From Jeongeupia sp. USM3 (GTDB lineage: Bacteria > Pseudomonadota > Gammaproteobacteria > Burkholderiales > Chitinibacteraceae): a stretch of 64,000 nucleotides of DNA. The translations under genes were made by a program, and so were the position numbers. The DNA lies in the NCBI RefSeq assembly GCF_001808185.1, contig NZ_CP017668.1, positions 2,294,001 to 2,358,000 of the forward strand. The letters run 5' to 3'. How positions within the stretch are numbered: position 1 is the first letter of the stretch; each line of letters opens with the position of its first letter. The notes beneath the pieces were generated by a model. It was not told where the DNA came from, searched no databases, and was given only the letters and a program-made list of their open reading frames with translations. Of the stretch, positions 46,812-58,174 are shown in pieces.

Positions 46812-49800
46812 GTTGATTGATCACCTTGAGCTTGATGGCCGTTTTATGCGGTCGATCGCATTGGATCGTGATCTTACCGATCCGCGGGCTCTTGATAGCT
46901 ACTTGATCACGCCGGCAGCGATCTCGGTCCTAGAGCTCGTTGGCGAAACGTTCGCGCAAAAACGTCCACAGCGCGCTTGGAAAATTGTCGGGCCATATGG
47001 CAGCGGTAAGTCAGCCCTTGGCCTGCTGATTGCGCACCTCATGCAAGCAGGTGTGCATGATTCCATCCTGCCGCGCTTGGCTCGGGTTGCACCTATTACA
47101 GCGCTACATTTCGATGCCGAGTCTAATCGTCTGCCATTGGCAATAGTGGGGTCGCGATCTTCCATTGGCGAAGCACTTGCGAGAGAGATACTCAAAGTGA
47201 GCGAGCGCTGGAGCAAGACACGACCGGTAACCACGCTGCGCAAAAGGATCGATCTTGCTGCAGGCCAATATGACGGTTTGAGTTTTAGCGCCAATGTTAC
47301 AGCTCTGCTGCAGGACTTTATAGGTGCAGCGCTTAGCCAAGGCTACACCGGCGTGTTGTTGCTTATCGATGAGCTGGGCAAATTTGTCGAACACGCGGCT
47401 CTACGTCCGGAAGAAGGCGACTTGATGGCGTTACAGCGTGTAGCTGAGCTAGCCTGCCGGCCAGAGGACGATACATTGGCTGTCATCACGATGCTGCACC
47501 AGCATTTCAGTGAGTATGCTCGTGGGGTTGGGCGATCATTGGAAGATGAGTGGCATAAGGTGGCGGCGCGGTTCGAGGAAATTGCTTTCGACGAACCTAT
47601 CGAACGTTATGCGTTGTTTGCTGCTCATGCACTTGGTGTAAAGCCAACTATTCTCGAACATACTGCCATTCGCGAGCGCGCTGTAGCACTGTATGAGCAA
47701 GCACAGCAGAAGCAACTTCTGCGTTTCAACAGTAAAACGGACGCGGAAATTCTCGCTAAACCGTATTGCCTCTACCCGCTCCATCCGCTGACGGTAGCAG
47801 CTATGGCTGTTGTGTCAAAACGCTATGGCCAAAGCGAGCGCTCTTTCCACGCCTTCTTGCGTGGACACGAGCCATTTGGCCTACGTGGGTTCGCATCTAG
47901 CAGTTTGGTCGACGCCTCTTCATGGTTGGGATTGCCTGAGGTGTTCGAGTTCCTCGCCAGTGGCCATTCGCTGCGCTTCCGCGATCTGGCCATGGAGCGC
48001 CGCTGGACATTCGCCCGCACTGTTGCAGATCAGGTGGAGAGCACGCACGCGGCTGACATGGCTGTGTTCAAAACGATTGCTGTCCTCGAGTTGGCCCAGT
48101 CAACGCTAAGGCAGCCTATTTCTCTGCCATTGCTTCAGTTCGCACTTGGCTATGCTTTCGATGCTTCAGTAATTGGGCAAGCACTTGAGCGCTTGGTAGA
48201 CCGAGAGTTGCTACTGCATCGGCGCAAAACTAACGAATACGCGCTAGCCGTTTCCGAAGCGGTCAATATCGAGGCTGTGTATGAGCAGGCAGCTGATAAG
48301 CCAGAGGCTGAACTATTGGTTCTTGGGCTGCACCGCCTGACTTCAAGCCATCCCGTGATTGCGAGCAGACACTACGATAAAACCGGGGTCATCCGGACGC
48401 TGTCAGCTGTGATTGCAACGCCAGATGCATGGCCTCAGCGCAAGCAGCCTTTGGAAAATGAGCTTAGGCCGGATGGAGAACTACACGTCATTTTGGCCGA
48501 CCAAGCTGTCTCTGCACAGCAGCCCTTGGTTGCCCAGAAAGTGGCACAAGTTTCCGATCCCTTGGTGCTGACTTGCTTGCTGCCCCTGTCTAAGGATGCC
48601 AAACAAGCATTGGTCGAATACTCAACATGGTGTTTGGTACAAGAACTGGTAAATACGCGCCGTCTTGACCCTTGGACCAACCGTTACGTTGACGTTCGTC
48701 TTGGAGCCTCCCGCGAGAAGGTACAGCAAAAAGTACTTTCCGAACTATTGTTTCCGGTGGGTCAATCCGGTCCTGGCTTTCACCATTGCGGCAAGTTGGT
48801 TCCTGACGGCGAGCGCATGAACTTGAGCCGGGTGGCATCCTGGTTGTTTGATCAGGTATTCCCTCGTTCGCCGAAAATCGTCAACGAGCTCATCAATAAA
48901 GACAATCCATCCCCTGCGATTGTGCTTGGTCGACAAAAGCTGTTCGAAAAGTTAATAGCTGGAAATTTTGATGCTCCCCTCTTTAAAGATAACGAGTTCC
49001 CACCGGAGCGTTTGATAGCGTCGACATTGCTGTTGAACACCGGGTTACTTACGGAGGCGAAGGATGGTGCCTGGCAGGTACACGAGCCCAAGGCGGGTGC
49101 CAAGACTGATATCCGGCAGGTGTGGATAGCTATCGGTGATGTGCTGTCTAGCAGCGAGCGCCCGAATTTTCAGCAGGTGCTGACAGCATTGGCGCAGCCT
49201 CCATTAGGCTTACGGGCTGGCCCTGCAGGGGTCTGGATTGTAATGTACCTGTTGACCCGCCGCCGTTCGTGCGCGGTCTTCGAGCGCAACACGTTTGTAC
49301 TGGAATTGACTGCGGAGCATTTGGCCCGAATGTTTCGTAACCCCAAGCAATTTGAGCTGCGTGAATTGCCAGTTGGTAACGAAAGTACAGCGCTTCTCCA
49401 TGATTATCGGAATGCACTGGCAGCGGTCGGGTTTGAGCCCTATGGAGCGCTAAGCTACATCGAAATCGCCCGTACGATGATCCGCTGGGTATCCAGGCTA
49501 AGTGAATATTCGGCTGGTACTGTAGCTATCTCCCCAGATGCCAAGCTAGTGCGTACGTCTGTGCTACGAGCAACTGACCCGATCAGACTACTTACTGTCG
49601 AGTTGCCTGAACACTTTGGCCCATCCAAGACGAAAGATATCTCATTTGAAAAATGGCTGACCGACGTGCTTGTTGAAATCAGTCTGACGCAACGTCGTTT
49701 ACAGGATGATGTGATCCGGGCGCTCACGGAAGGATTTTCCCTGTCGGGTGGGCTCAAACAAATCCGAGCACAATTGCAACACGACTGCGCTGAAGCAGTT

Positions 49801-50262
49801 ACTGACTTGGCCGAAGCAAAGCTGAAAAGCTTTATACTACGCTGCACGAACCTTACACTCACCGATGAGAAGTGGTTGGACTCGGTGGCTGGCCTCTTGG
49901 TGGAGCGCCCACTGGACACTTGGCGTGATGAGACACTCCCACGGTTCAAGCAATCACTGCTGGAACTGTGTGGCCATTACAAGCGCTGGATAAAGCTGGT
50001 GCGCCAGAGCGGTACAAATAAGCGAGCAGGGGAGCGCTTCCTTGAGGTCACCATGACCTTGCCCAGCGGGGAAGAAACCTCTGTATTCGTGGCGGCGAGC
50101 GACGAGGCCAAGCAGATGGCGAAATCGGTTGCTGCTTCAGTCATGCAGGAAGCAGCCGGAAACCGAGGCCAAGCGATTGCCGCACTCGCACAAGCGCTGA
50201 CCGAGTTGCAACAAGCTGTAGGAAATGAAAAGGATGCCGCAGGTGAGCGAAAAGCGGGTTAG
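46804..50262 (+). CDS. large P-loop ATPase (BrxC/DndF-like), 1152 aa
   Basis: Walker A is KIVGPYGSGKSALGLL (~residue 63) and Walker B VLLLIDELGKFVEHA (~186). The arrangement and great length resemble AAA+/STAND-type ATPases of BREX (BrxC/PglY) and Dnd restriction modules. The C-terminal 950 residues are mainly helical with no second recognised domain. It is probably the motor of the complex. Its start overlaps the DUF4007 stop and its end overlaps the next gene by up to 38 nt, so translation is coupled. The closest described homologue cannot be stated without a search. Confidence 0.7.
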   Translation: MSELIDHLELDGRFMRSIALDRDLTDPRALDSYLITPAAISVLELVGETFAQKRPQRAWKIVGPYGSGKSALGLLIAHLMQAGVHDSILPRLARVAPITALHFDAESNRLPLAIVGSRSSIGEALAREILKVSERWSKTRPVTTLRKRIDLAAGQYDGLSFSANVTALLQDFIGAALSQGYTGVLLLIDELGKFVEHAALRPEEGDLMALQRVAELACRPEDDTLAVITMLHQHFSEYARGVGRSLEDEWHKVAARFEEIAFDEPIERYALFAAHALGVKPTILEHTAIRERAVALYEQAQQKQLLRFNSKTDAEILAKPYCLYPLHPLTVAAMAVVSKRYGQSERSFHAFLRGHEPFGLRGFASSSLVDASSWLGLPEVFEFLASGHSLRFRDLAMERRWTFARTVADQVESTHAADMAVFKTIAVLELAQSTLRQPISLPLLQFALGYAFDASVIGQALERLVDRELLLHRRKTNEYALAVSEAVNIEAVYEQAADKPEAELLVLGLHRLTSSHPVIASRHYDKTGVIRTLSAVIATPDAWPQRKQPLENELRPDGELHVILADQAVSAQQPLVAQKVAQVSDPLVLTCLLPLSKDAKQALVEYSTWCLVQELVNTRRLDPWTNRYVDVRLGASREKVQQKVLSELLFPVGQSGPGFHHCGKLVPDGERMNLSRVASWLFDQVFPRSPKIVNELINKDNPSPAIVLGRQKLFEKLIAGNFDAPLFKDNEFPPERLIASTLLLNTGLLTEAKDGAWQVHEPKAGAKTDIRQVWIAIGDVLSSSERPNFQQVLTALAQPPLGLRAGPAGVWIVMYLLTRRRSCAVFERNTFVLELTAEHLARMFRNPKQFELRELPVGNESTALLHDYRNALAAVGFEPYGALSYIEIARTMIRWVSRLSEYSAGTVAISPDAKLVRTSVLRATDPIRLLTVELPEHFGPSKTKDISFEKWLTDVLVEISLTQRRLQDDVIRALTEGFSLSGGLKQIRAQLQHDCAEAVTDLAEAKLKSFILRCTNLTLTDEKWLDSVAGLLVERPLDTWRDETLPRFKQSLLELCGHYKRWIKLVRQSGTNKRAGERFLEVTMTLPSGEETSVFVAASDEAKQMAKSVAASVMQEAAGNRGQAIAALAQALTELQQAVGNEKDAAGERKAG

Positions 50263-51067
50263 GCATATTTTGAGCCTGTCGGGTGGCAAGGACAGCGCCG
50301 CGTTAGCTCTCTACATGCGCGACCGTGTTCCTGAGATGGAGTACATCTTCAGCGACACGAGGAAGGAGCTTCCTGAGACCTACGAGTATCTGGAACGTAT
50401 CTCGAACTATCTTGGTAAAGAGGTCGTGCGGCTGAACGCCGACATTGGTTTTGACCACTGGTATGAAATGTACGGCGGCATGATTCCCTCGAACCATCGC
50501 CGCTGGTGTACGCGGATGCTGAAGCTCAAGCCCTTTGAGGACTATTGCGGCGATGATGAGGTCATCAACTATGTTGGGCTGCGGGCCGAAGAAAACCGGA
50601 GCGGTTATATCAGCCACAAGCCAAATATCACCCCAGTCTACCCCTTCCGAGAGGATGGTTTGATCCTGCGGGACATCGAAGAAATCTTGCAGGTGTCCGG
50701 TGTCGGTATGCCGCCCTATACCAAGTGGGGCCGAACCCGTTCTGGATGCTACTTCTGCTTCTACCAGCAGAAAATCGAATGGGTCCGCTTGAAGGAGACG
50801 TACCCAGATCTCTATGAAAAGGCGAAGGAATACGAGCGTCCCTACGAGAAAACCGGCAATTTCTTCACGTGGAGCCAAGGGGAAAGTCTGGCGGAGCTTG
50901 AGAAGCCAGAGCGGGTGGAGCAGATCAAGCGAGAGCACATCATTCGTTTTGAACGACGGATTGCACGAAAAGAGAATGCAACTTTGATGGAAGTGTTTTC
51001 TCAAGCGGAATCTGGAGAAGTAGCAGATGAGGATGACGACCAAGGTTGCTTGGTCTGTCAGTTATAA
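50225..51067 (+). CDS. PAPS-reductase / DndC-like PP-loop enzyme
   Basis: 280 aa. The PP-loop ILSLSGGKDSAALALYMRD (residues ~15-33) binds ATP for adenylation. Cysteines in RRWCTRMLK (~95), RSGCYFCFYQQK (~174-177) and GCLVC at the very end could hold an Fe-S cluster, as in DndC and BREX BrxP. Known relatives insert sulfur into DNA or reduce sulfate esters. No dndA/B/D/E genes accompany it here, so the chemistry is open. A second start at 50234 has the better spacing after AAAAGG. It overlaps the ATPase gene. Confidence 0.75.
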   Translation: MKRMPQVSEKRVRHILSLSGGKDSAALALYMRDRVPEMEYIFSDTRKELPETYEYLERISNYLGKEVVRLNADIGFDHWYEMYGGMIPSNHRRWCTRMLKLKPFEDYCGDDEVINYVGLRAEENRSGYISHKPNITPVYPFREDGLILRDIEEILQVSGVGMPPYTKWGRTRSGCYFCFYQQKIEWVRLKETYPDLYEKAKEYERPYEKTGNFFTWSQGESLAELEKPERVEQIKREHIIRFERRIARKENATLMEVFSQAESGEVADEDDDQGCLVCQL

Positions 51068-51087
51068 CCATAAAAAGCTAAACACAT

Positions 51088-53511
51088 ATGGCATTTGAAT
51101 TCAAAGCACGCGTACTCTTAGAACTTGGGGAGGAGCTGATTAGCTCAGATGCTATCGCACTCTACGAACTTGTTAAAAATTCGCTAGATGCGGAGTCCCC
51201 ATCCGTTTTGATAGATATCTGCATAGGAATGCAGTATTCCGCTTATATGCAGCTCAAGGGCTTAGTAGAAAGCTATGAATCCATGGGTGCAGAAGCTGAA
51301 TTCGATATCGACGAGTTCAATGAGTCAATTTCAGCTTACTGGGATTCAAAAGCTACGGATTGGTCGAAGGAGCGCTTTGAAAAGCACTATGGAAAACCAA
51401 AAACGCTCTACGAAATACGTGAAAACTTAGAGGTTGCATATCTTCAATCTAGCCGAATAGCGATAATAGATACTGGCAGCGGGATGTCTTTGAAATTACT
51501 GTCTGGAGACTACCTAACTGTCGGCACCCCAACTCGTCTGGAGCAAAAAAAGAAGCTGATTAAAGCTACTGTAGGTAATAGCTCTAGGCTTCAGTACACA
51601 CACACTAATACTAAGATTCCCCTGGGCGAAAAAGGCATCGGTCGTCTTTCAGCTATGCGTCTTGGGCATTATATCACTCTCAAAACAAAACAAACCCATG
51701 ACAAAGAATGGCATCGCCTTCGAATGGATTGGCGGCCAGCAGCCCAAGACCCAACGCTTAACGCAAACGACCCAATTCTCGACTTCAAGCCATTCAGTTA
51801 TCCCTGTGAAGTTGACGAAGTATCTCGTTCTGGAACAGAAATTTTCATTAGAGATCTGAAAGGTGACTGGTCTTTAGAAAAAATTCAAAGAATCGCCAAA
51901 GAAGATTTGGCCAAAATTGCGGATCCATTTCAAAGCCTGACAGCCAATAAGTTCATTAAGGTTCGATATCAGGGTAACCCTGTTACAGTACCGATTCTTG
52001 ACCGCGAGCCTCTCAAATACTGTGATGCGATAGTCGATGCAAAGTTACGGTACACCAACAACAACGAGCCCGAACTTACCATTAGCGTTAATTATTTAGA
52101 GCATCACCGGGAAAAGACAGTCACAATAAAAAGCGACCATCTTAGGTCGTGCGTCAGAGAAGAGGTAAGTGCGAAGAAGAAAAATGGGCAAAAGCCTTTA
52201 TTGGTAGATGCGGAAATTGTTGCACATGCACTAAACCATCTCGGCCCATGGGAGATGAAGTTCTATTGGTTTAATCGCGGTAGAATTAGAAAGCGCGATT
52301 CAGAACTGTATACCAACCTCATTGAGGTATTCCTTAATCAGTGGGGTGGCGGTCTTTTGGTATATCGCGATGGGTACCGAGTGTATCCATACGGAGAAAG
52401 ATCCGATGATTGGCTTGCACTAGACAAAAAAGCTTTAGCATCCGGGGCTTTTAAATTAAATCGCGCTCAAATCGCTGGCTACCTTCGTTTGTCTTCAATT
52501 GCTAATCCCTTGCTACAAGATCAGACAAATCGCGAGGGTTTTCGCGATACGCTTGATAAGGAGGCCCTTCGGCGGCTACTTCGATATGTCATTATCGGAT
52601 ACTGCAGACCATTCTTGGAAGAAGTCGAACGCGAGTGTGACTCTCCAATAGAACAGGTGGCTGAGGACGTAGAGAAGCGCATTTCTACTTCCAAAGAGGT
52701 CGCTGTTGCTACTCTTCAAAAAATCAGTGAGAGTACCCCGAGCGAAAGCCAAAATGTGGCAAAAGTAATGCATCACCTTGAAGAAGTGAGCGAGGCGTGG
52801 GAACGCGCAAAACTACGTATTCGCAACTTTGAAAAAGACATGGAAGGGTATATCCATCTCGCCGGGGTCGGTTTGATGTTGGAATTTATCGCTCACGAAC
52901 TTTCGAGAATTACCCAAGATACCCTGAAGGCTGTAGCAGCCGGAAATCTCTCTCCAGATGTAGTACAGGCTCAACTCAAAACGCTTGAAAAACGTGTCCG
53001 TATCCTTGATGAGTTAAGTATTCCAGGGCGCCAAATTCGCCAACTCGAAAACATTAAAGATGTTGTAATGATTCTTGCTGAATTCCATCAAACAAAAGCT
53101 GAAAGGCATGAAATTTCGCTCCATGTTAACGAGGTTTCAAGTGGAAAATCAGAGTGGCGTGAAAAAATTGAAAAGGGTCAACTACTGCAAATTCTTGACA
53201 ACTTACTAAGTAATTCATTTTACTGGCTATCGAATCGATTTGACAAATCAAAACAGGGGGAAATTTCCATTCAGCTGGATCGCATTGAACGAGAAATACG
53301 CCTCTCTGATAATGGCCCGGGAATTTCAGAAGATAGGGCTGACGAAATTTTCGACCAGTTTGTAACCTCAAAACCCCCACGGGATGGGCGTGGCCTAGGG
53401 TTGTTTATTGCACGAAAACTTGCAGAAGAAAATAATGCCACGCTACAACTGATTGGCCCAGATGCCGATGGAATGTATAGAACATTTAGCATTTCATTCG
53501 CAGAGGCTTAA
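51088..53511 (+). CDS. double-GHKL protein: Hsp90/MORC-like ATPase fused to a histidine-kinase-like module
   Basis: 807 aa. First GHKL site: ALYELVKNSLDAESP (N box), AIIDTGSGMS (~127), GEKGIGRLSAMRLG (~180). Near residue 600 is an H-box-like EFIAHELSRITQD. A second GHKL site follows: LDNLLSNSFYW (N box), LSDNGPGIS and GRGLGLFIARKLAEE (G2 box), exactly as in sensor histidine kinases. No membrane segment or periplasmic sensor domain is visible, so it is cytoplasmic. Together with the receiver-like gene 28 nt downstream it suggests an intracellular phosphorelay or damage/phage sensor. The base composition is clearly AT-richer than that of the host genes. Confidence 0.72.
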   Translation: MAFEFKARVLLELGEELISSDAIALYELVKNSLDAESPSVLIDICIGMQYSAYMQLKGLVESYESMGAEAEFDIDEFNESISAYWDSKATDWSKERFEKHYGKPKTLYEIRENLEVAYLQSSRIAIIDTGSGMSLKLLSGDYLTVGTPTRLEQKKKLIKATVGNSSRLQYTHTNTKIPLGEKGIGRLSAMRLGHYITLKTKQTHDKEWHRLRMDWRPAAQDPTLNANDPILDFKPFSYPCEVDEVSRSGTEIFIRDLKGDWSLEKIQRIAKEDLAKIADPFQSLTANKFIKVRYQGNPVTVPILDREPLKYCDAIVDAKLRYTNNNEPELTISVNYLEHHREKTVTIKSDHLRSCVREEVSAKKKNGQKPLLVDAEIVAHALNHLGPWEMKFYWFNRGRIRKRDSELYTNLIEVFLNQWGGGLLVYRDGYRVYPYGERSDDWLALDKKALASGAFKLNRAQIAGYLRLSSIANPLLQDQTNREGFRDTLDKEALRRLLRYVIIGYCRPFLEEVERECDSPIEQVAEDVEKRISTSKEVAVATLQKISESTPSESQNVAKVMHHLEEVSEAWERAKLRIRNFEKDMEGYIHLAGVGLMLEFIAHELSRITQDTLKAVAAGNLSPDVVQAQLKTLEKRVRILDELSIPGRQIRQLENIKDVVMILAEFHQTKAERHEISLHVNEVSSGKSEWREKIEKGQLLQILDNLLSNSFYWLSNRFDKSKQGEISIQLDRIEREIRLSDNGPGISEDRADEIFDQFVTSKPPRDGRGLGLFIARKLAEENNATLQLIGPDADGMYRTFSISFAEA

Positions 53512-53539
53512 AAACGCAGATGGTGACAGGAAAGAAGAG

Positions 53540-55363
53540 ATGACATTTGTGCTTGGGAATGCTGTTGTTGTCGATGATGCTTTTGGTCCTCCGGTGCCCG
53601 GCGCTCTAGATTTGGAAGATAAAAGTAATTGGGTGGAGCATATTGCAGATAGCGACGAAGCTCAAAATGCATTAAGAATGATATTACATAACGGCCAAGG
53701 CCCCGGCCTGGACGAGCTTCTCACAGAAGCAACCAGTGATCACGCTGTAATAGTAAAACTTTGGGCCGCACATACTACCAACGCACATCCTTTGGCAAAT
53801 TTAGGCTTGCTTTTTGGAAAAGCCATCCTAAATCTTCAAGGACAAAAAAGCACTCCGCAATTAGTAGCCGACAAACTAAAAATCCTGTGTGGTTCTGATA
53901 ATGTCAGGGTCTTTTCCGACATGGAAAGCGCCCTTCCATCACTCTCTTCTGCGGATATAGCATTTGTCGATTTCTATTTGGGAGATGACGAAAGAGATGA
54001 GGATGCATTCAAAAGAATTACGAAGCATGCCGAAGCATTAAAACAAGTAAAATTGCTTTTTATCATGTCCTCTCGTGCTGAATTAGAAATTCAGCAGAAA
54101 GTTCGGGGCATAGTTAGATCTAGAACTTCTTTTTTTGATGTCCTGCGGAAACACGACATTTCAATAGAGGTGCTGGACCATCGGATTTCAAGAAAGACTA
54201 CTGCGTATGTTGCAAATAAGGCTTTAGAAGCTGTCATTGAAAACTTGGTTGAAGCAGCGGAAGGGGCAATCGAGGAATTCAAAGACCAGTGCGATGATCT
54301 TGAAGTTCACGATCTGCGGTTGCTAGATCTGGCTCGCTTGGATGCAGAGGAGGAGCCAATTCCGGAATATTTGACGTGGCTTTTCTCAGAGGCACTGGCA
54401 GCAAAAACACGCCGAATTGCTCTCCCGAGCACGCTGCAGAATTGCCTAAAAACTGAATCCATAGGATTTTCAGGACAAATACAACAGGGTAGATCTCTAT
54501 CAAGTATGTTCGCAGAGGTCGTTTTTGCCCCCCCCATTAAATCTGATGCATCCATTCGGTTTGGTGAGGTATTGACTGATATAGAAAATGAGAAGTATTT
54601 TCTAATTATTACCCCCGCATGTGATCTGCAAAGGTGCGAGTTAACCAAATCTGTTCTGTGTGTTGGTGCCAATGCAACAAACTATAATAGTTACAAGGAT
54701 CTTGCAGAGCAAAAGCTATATGGGAAACATAATGGCGGTATCCGCCATCTTTTGTGCAGTGACAATAAGAAAGGCACGATCTATACGATGTTGACTTGGC
54801 AAGCAGATGATATTGTCACGCATACAATTCAAGAGTTACAGAGCAAGAAATATAAACGCATTGCTCTTATGAATGAAATTTTTGCTCAAGAAGTGAAGGA
54901 AGAAGTTTTGCGTACCTTAGGCAGAGTTGGAACACAAATAGATCCACCTCCAGCAATTGCACTACAGGCAAAGCTTCGTTGGAAAGACGCCAAGCAGTTT
55001 TCGCAAGAACGTAACTCCCCCAAAGATTTTTTTATTTCCGCGCTACTTACCTACTCCGAAGTAAAGAAACCCACAGGAAAGCGAGACGTAGGAAAATCGG
55101 TTGTCTTATCCGATGAGTTTAAAGATTGGGCACTGAAAACCATTCGCGAAAACTATGGTGAAGAGGTAATTCCAGAAAAAATAAAAAATTGCATGCAAGC
55201 ACTACAAGAAACCAAGCAATTTACTCTAGGCGAAAAGAAGGTGATGAATGAAGCAGGAGGGGAGTTAAAATTGAAGTTGCTTCAAGCTGGTGAAAATACG
55301 GAAATGGAAAAATGCTCCGTCGAGATTACACTTCTAGTACCAGATATCACTGTAGACCATTGA
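53540..55363 (+). CDS. receiver-like protein with a large unknown C-terminal domain
   Basis: 607 aa from MTFVLGNAVVVDDAFG. The ATG at 53540 has AGGAAAG before it and starts right at the first receiver strand, while the ORF is open to 53453 within the upstream gene. Response-regulator landmarks are present: VVDDAF (acidic pair), DIAFVDFYLGDD (phospho-acceptor D, ~143), LLFIMSSRAE (S/T) and DVLRKHD (K). About 85 extra residues are inserted between the first and third strands, so it is an atypical receiver. Residues 280-607 match no family I know. FLIITPACDLQRCE is the most distinctive segment. It is the likely output partner of the preceding kinase-like protein. Confidence 0.65.
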   Translation: MTFVLGNAVVVDDAFGPPVPGALDLEDKSNWVEHIADSDEAQNALRMILHNGQGPGLDELLTEATSDHAVIVKLWAAHTTNAHPLANLGLLFGKAILNLQGQKSTPQLVADKLKILCGSDNVRVFSDMESALPSLSSADIAFVDFYLGDDERDEDAFKRITKHAEALKQVKLLFIMSSRAELEIQQKVRGIVRSRTSFFDVLRKHDISIEVLDHRISRKTTAYVANKALEAVIENLVEAAEGAIEEFKDQCDDLEVHDLRLLDLARLDAEEEPIPEYLTWLFSEALAAKTRRIALPSTLQNCLKTESIGFSGQIQQGRSLSSMFAEVVFAPPIKSDASIRFGEVLTDIENEKYFLIITPACDLQRCELTKSVLCVGANATNYNSYKDLAEQKLYGKHNGGIRHLLCSDNKKGTIYTMLTWQADDIVTHTIQELQSKKYKRIALMNEIFAQEVKEEVLRTLGRVGTQIDPPPAIALQAKLRWKDAKQFSQERNSPKDFFISALLTYSEVKKPTGKRDVGKSVVLSDEFKDWALKTIRENYGEEVIPEKIKNCMQALQETKQFTLGEKKVMNEAGGELKLKLLQAGENTEMEKCSVEITLLVPDITVDH

Positions 55364-55447
55364 ATTTGGTACAGTGGTGAGATATGCCTGCTGGAAGGCC
55401 AAATATCGACGTCGGCCTATGCTGAAGGCTGAATTAGAGCCAAAAGA

Positions 55448-55469
55448 AAAGCCCCTACAGGGGCTTTTC
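55448..55469. terminator. terminator of the six-gene operon
   Basis: AAAAGCCCC and GGGGCTTTT form a 9-bp stem with a TACA loop. It lies 85 nt after the last stop codon and about 80 nt inside the right end of the transposon. It could also stop transcripts coming from gyrB. Confidence 0.85.
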
Positions 55470-55504
55470 TGAGCCATGCTTACACGACTCAAGACATCTC
55501 AAAA

Positions 55505-55548
55505 ATCTAGAAATTTGGGAAAAATCTAGATTTCGATGGGATCCTACA
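55505..55548. repeat. right end of the Tn7-like element
   Basis: Read inward from 55548: TGTAGGATCCC, then two copies of CTAGATTTTT 19 nt apart, the second within CCCAAATTTCTAGAT, which is shared with the left end. These look like paired TnsB-binding sites. The gyrB stop codon is at 55552-55554. Confidence 0.7.
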
Positions 55549-55551
55549 ATA

Positions 55552-57963
<2,412 letters not shown>

Positions 57964-58047
57964 GTCGTGTCTCTGAAAATGCAAAAAGGCCAAGGTTGCC
58001 CCCGGCCTGGTTCAGCGCGGCTTGTCAGGCGCTGAAATGGAGCAGAA

Positions 58048-58174
58048 AAGTGGCCGTGCGCGGCTCAATCGCGAAGCCCGGAACGCAGCCACCGGAACGG
58101 ACCGGATGTCCGTGAGGAGGGCGAGTACCGCGCGACAAGGAGTGAGCAAGCAGGGTCATTCTTATGCGGCCACC
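58048..58174. repeat. structured intergenic repeat, family 1 (copy C)
   Basis: The arms AAGTGGCCG (58048-58056) and CGGCCAC (58167-58173) pair. The interior has CACCGGAACGGACCGGATGTC and GTCCGTGAGGAGGGCGAG, the same hairpin context as copies A and B. It ends at the dnaN stop codon. Confidence 0.55.

Larger units (their letters stand above)
28016..55548. mobile_element. Tn7-like transposon (27.5 kb) inserted next to the gyrB stop codon
   Basis: The ends are TGTAGGATCCC at 28016-28026 and its exact inverse GGGATCCTACA at 55538-55548, starting with the TGT/ACA expected for TnsB-type transposases. A second shared sub-terminal motif is CCCAAATTTATAGAT at 28101-28115, with the inverse of CCCAAATTTCTAGAT at 55505-55519. 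The element encodes TnsA, TnsB, TnsC and a long TniQ in its middle, with a Wadjet system on the left and a putative defence operon on the right. The right end is 3 nt from the gyrB stop. The flanking 5-mers differ (TGAAC left, ATATC right), so no target duplication is visible. The left side may have been rearranged. Confidence 0.75.
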
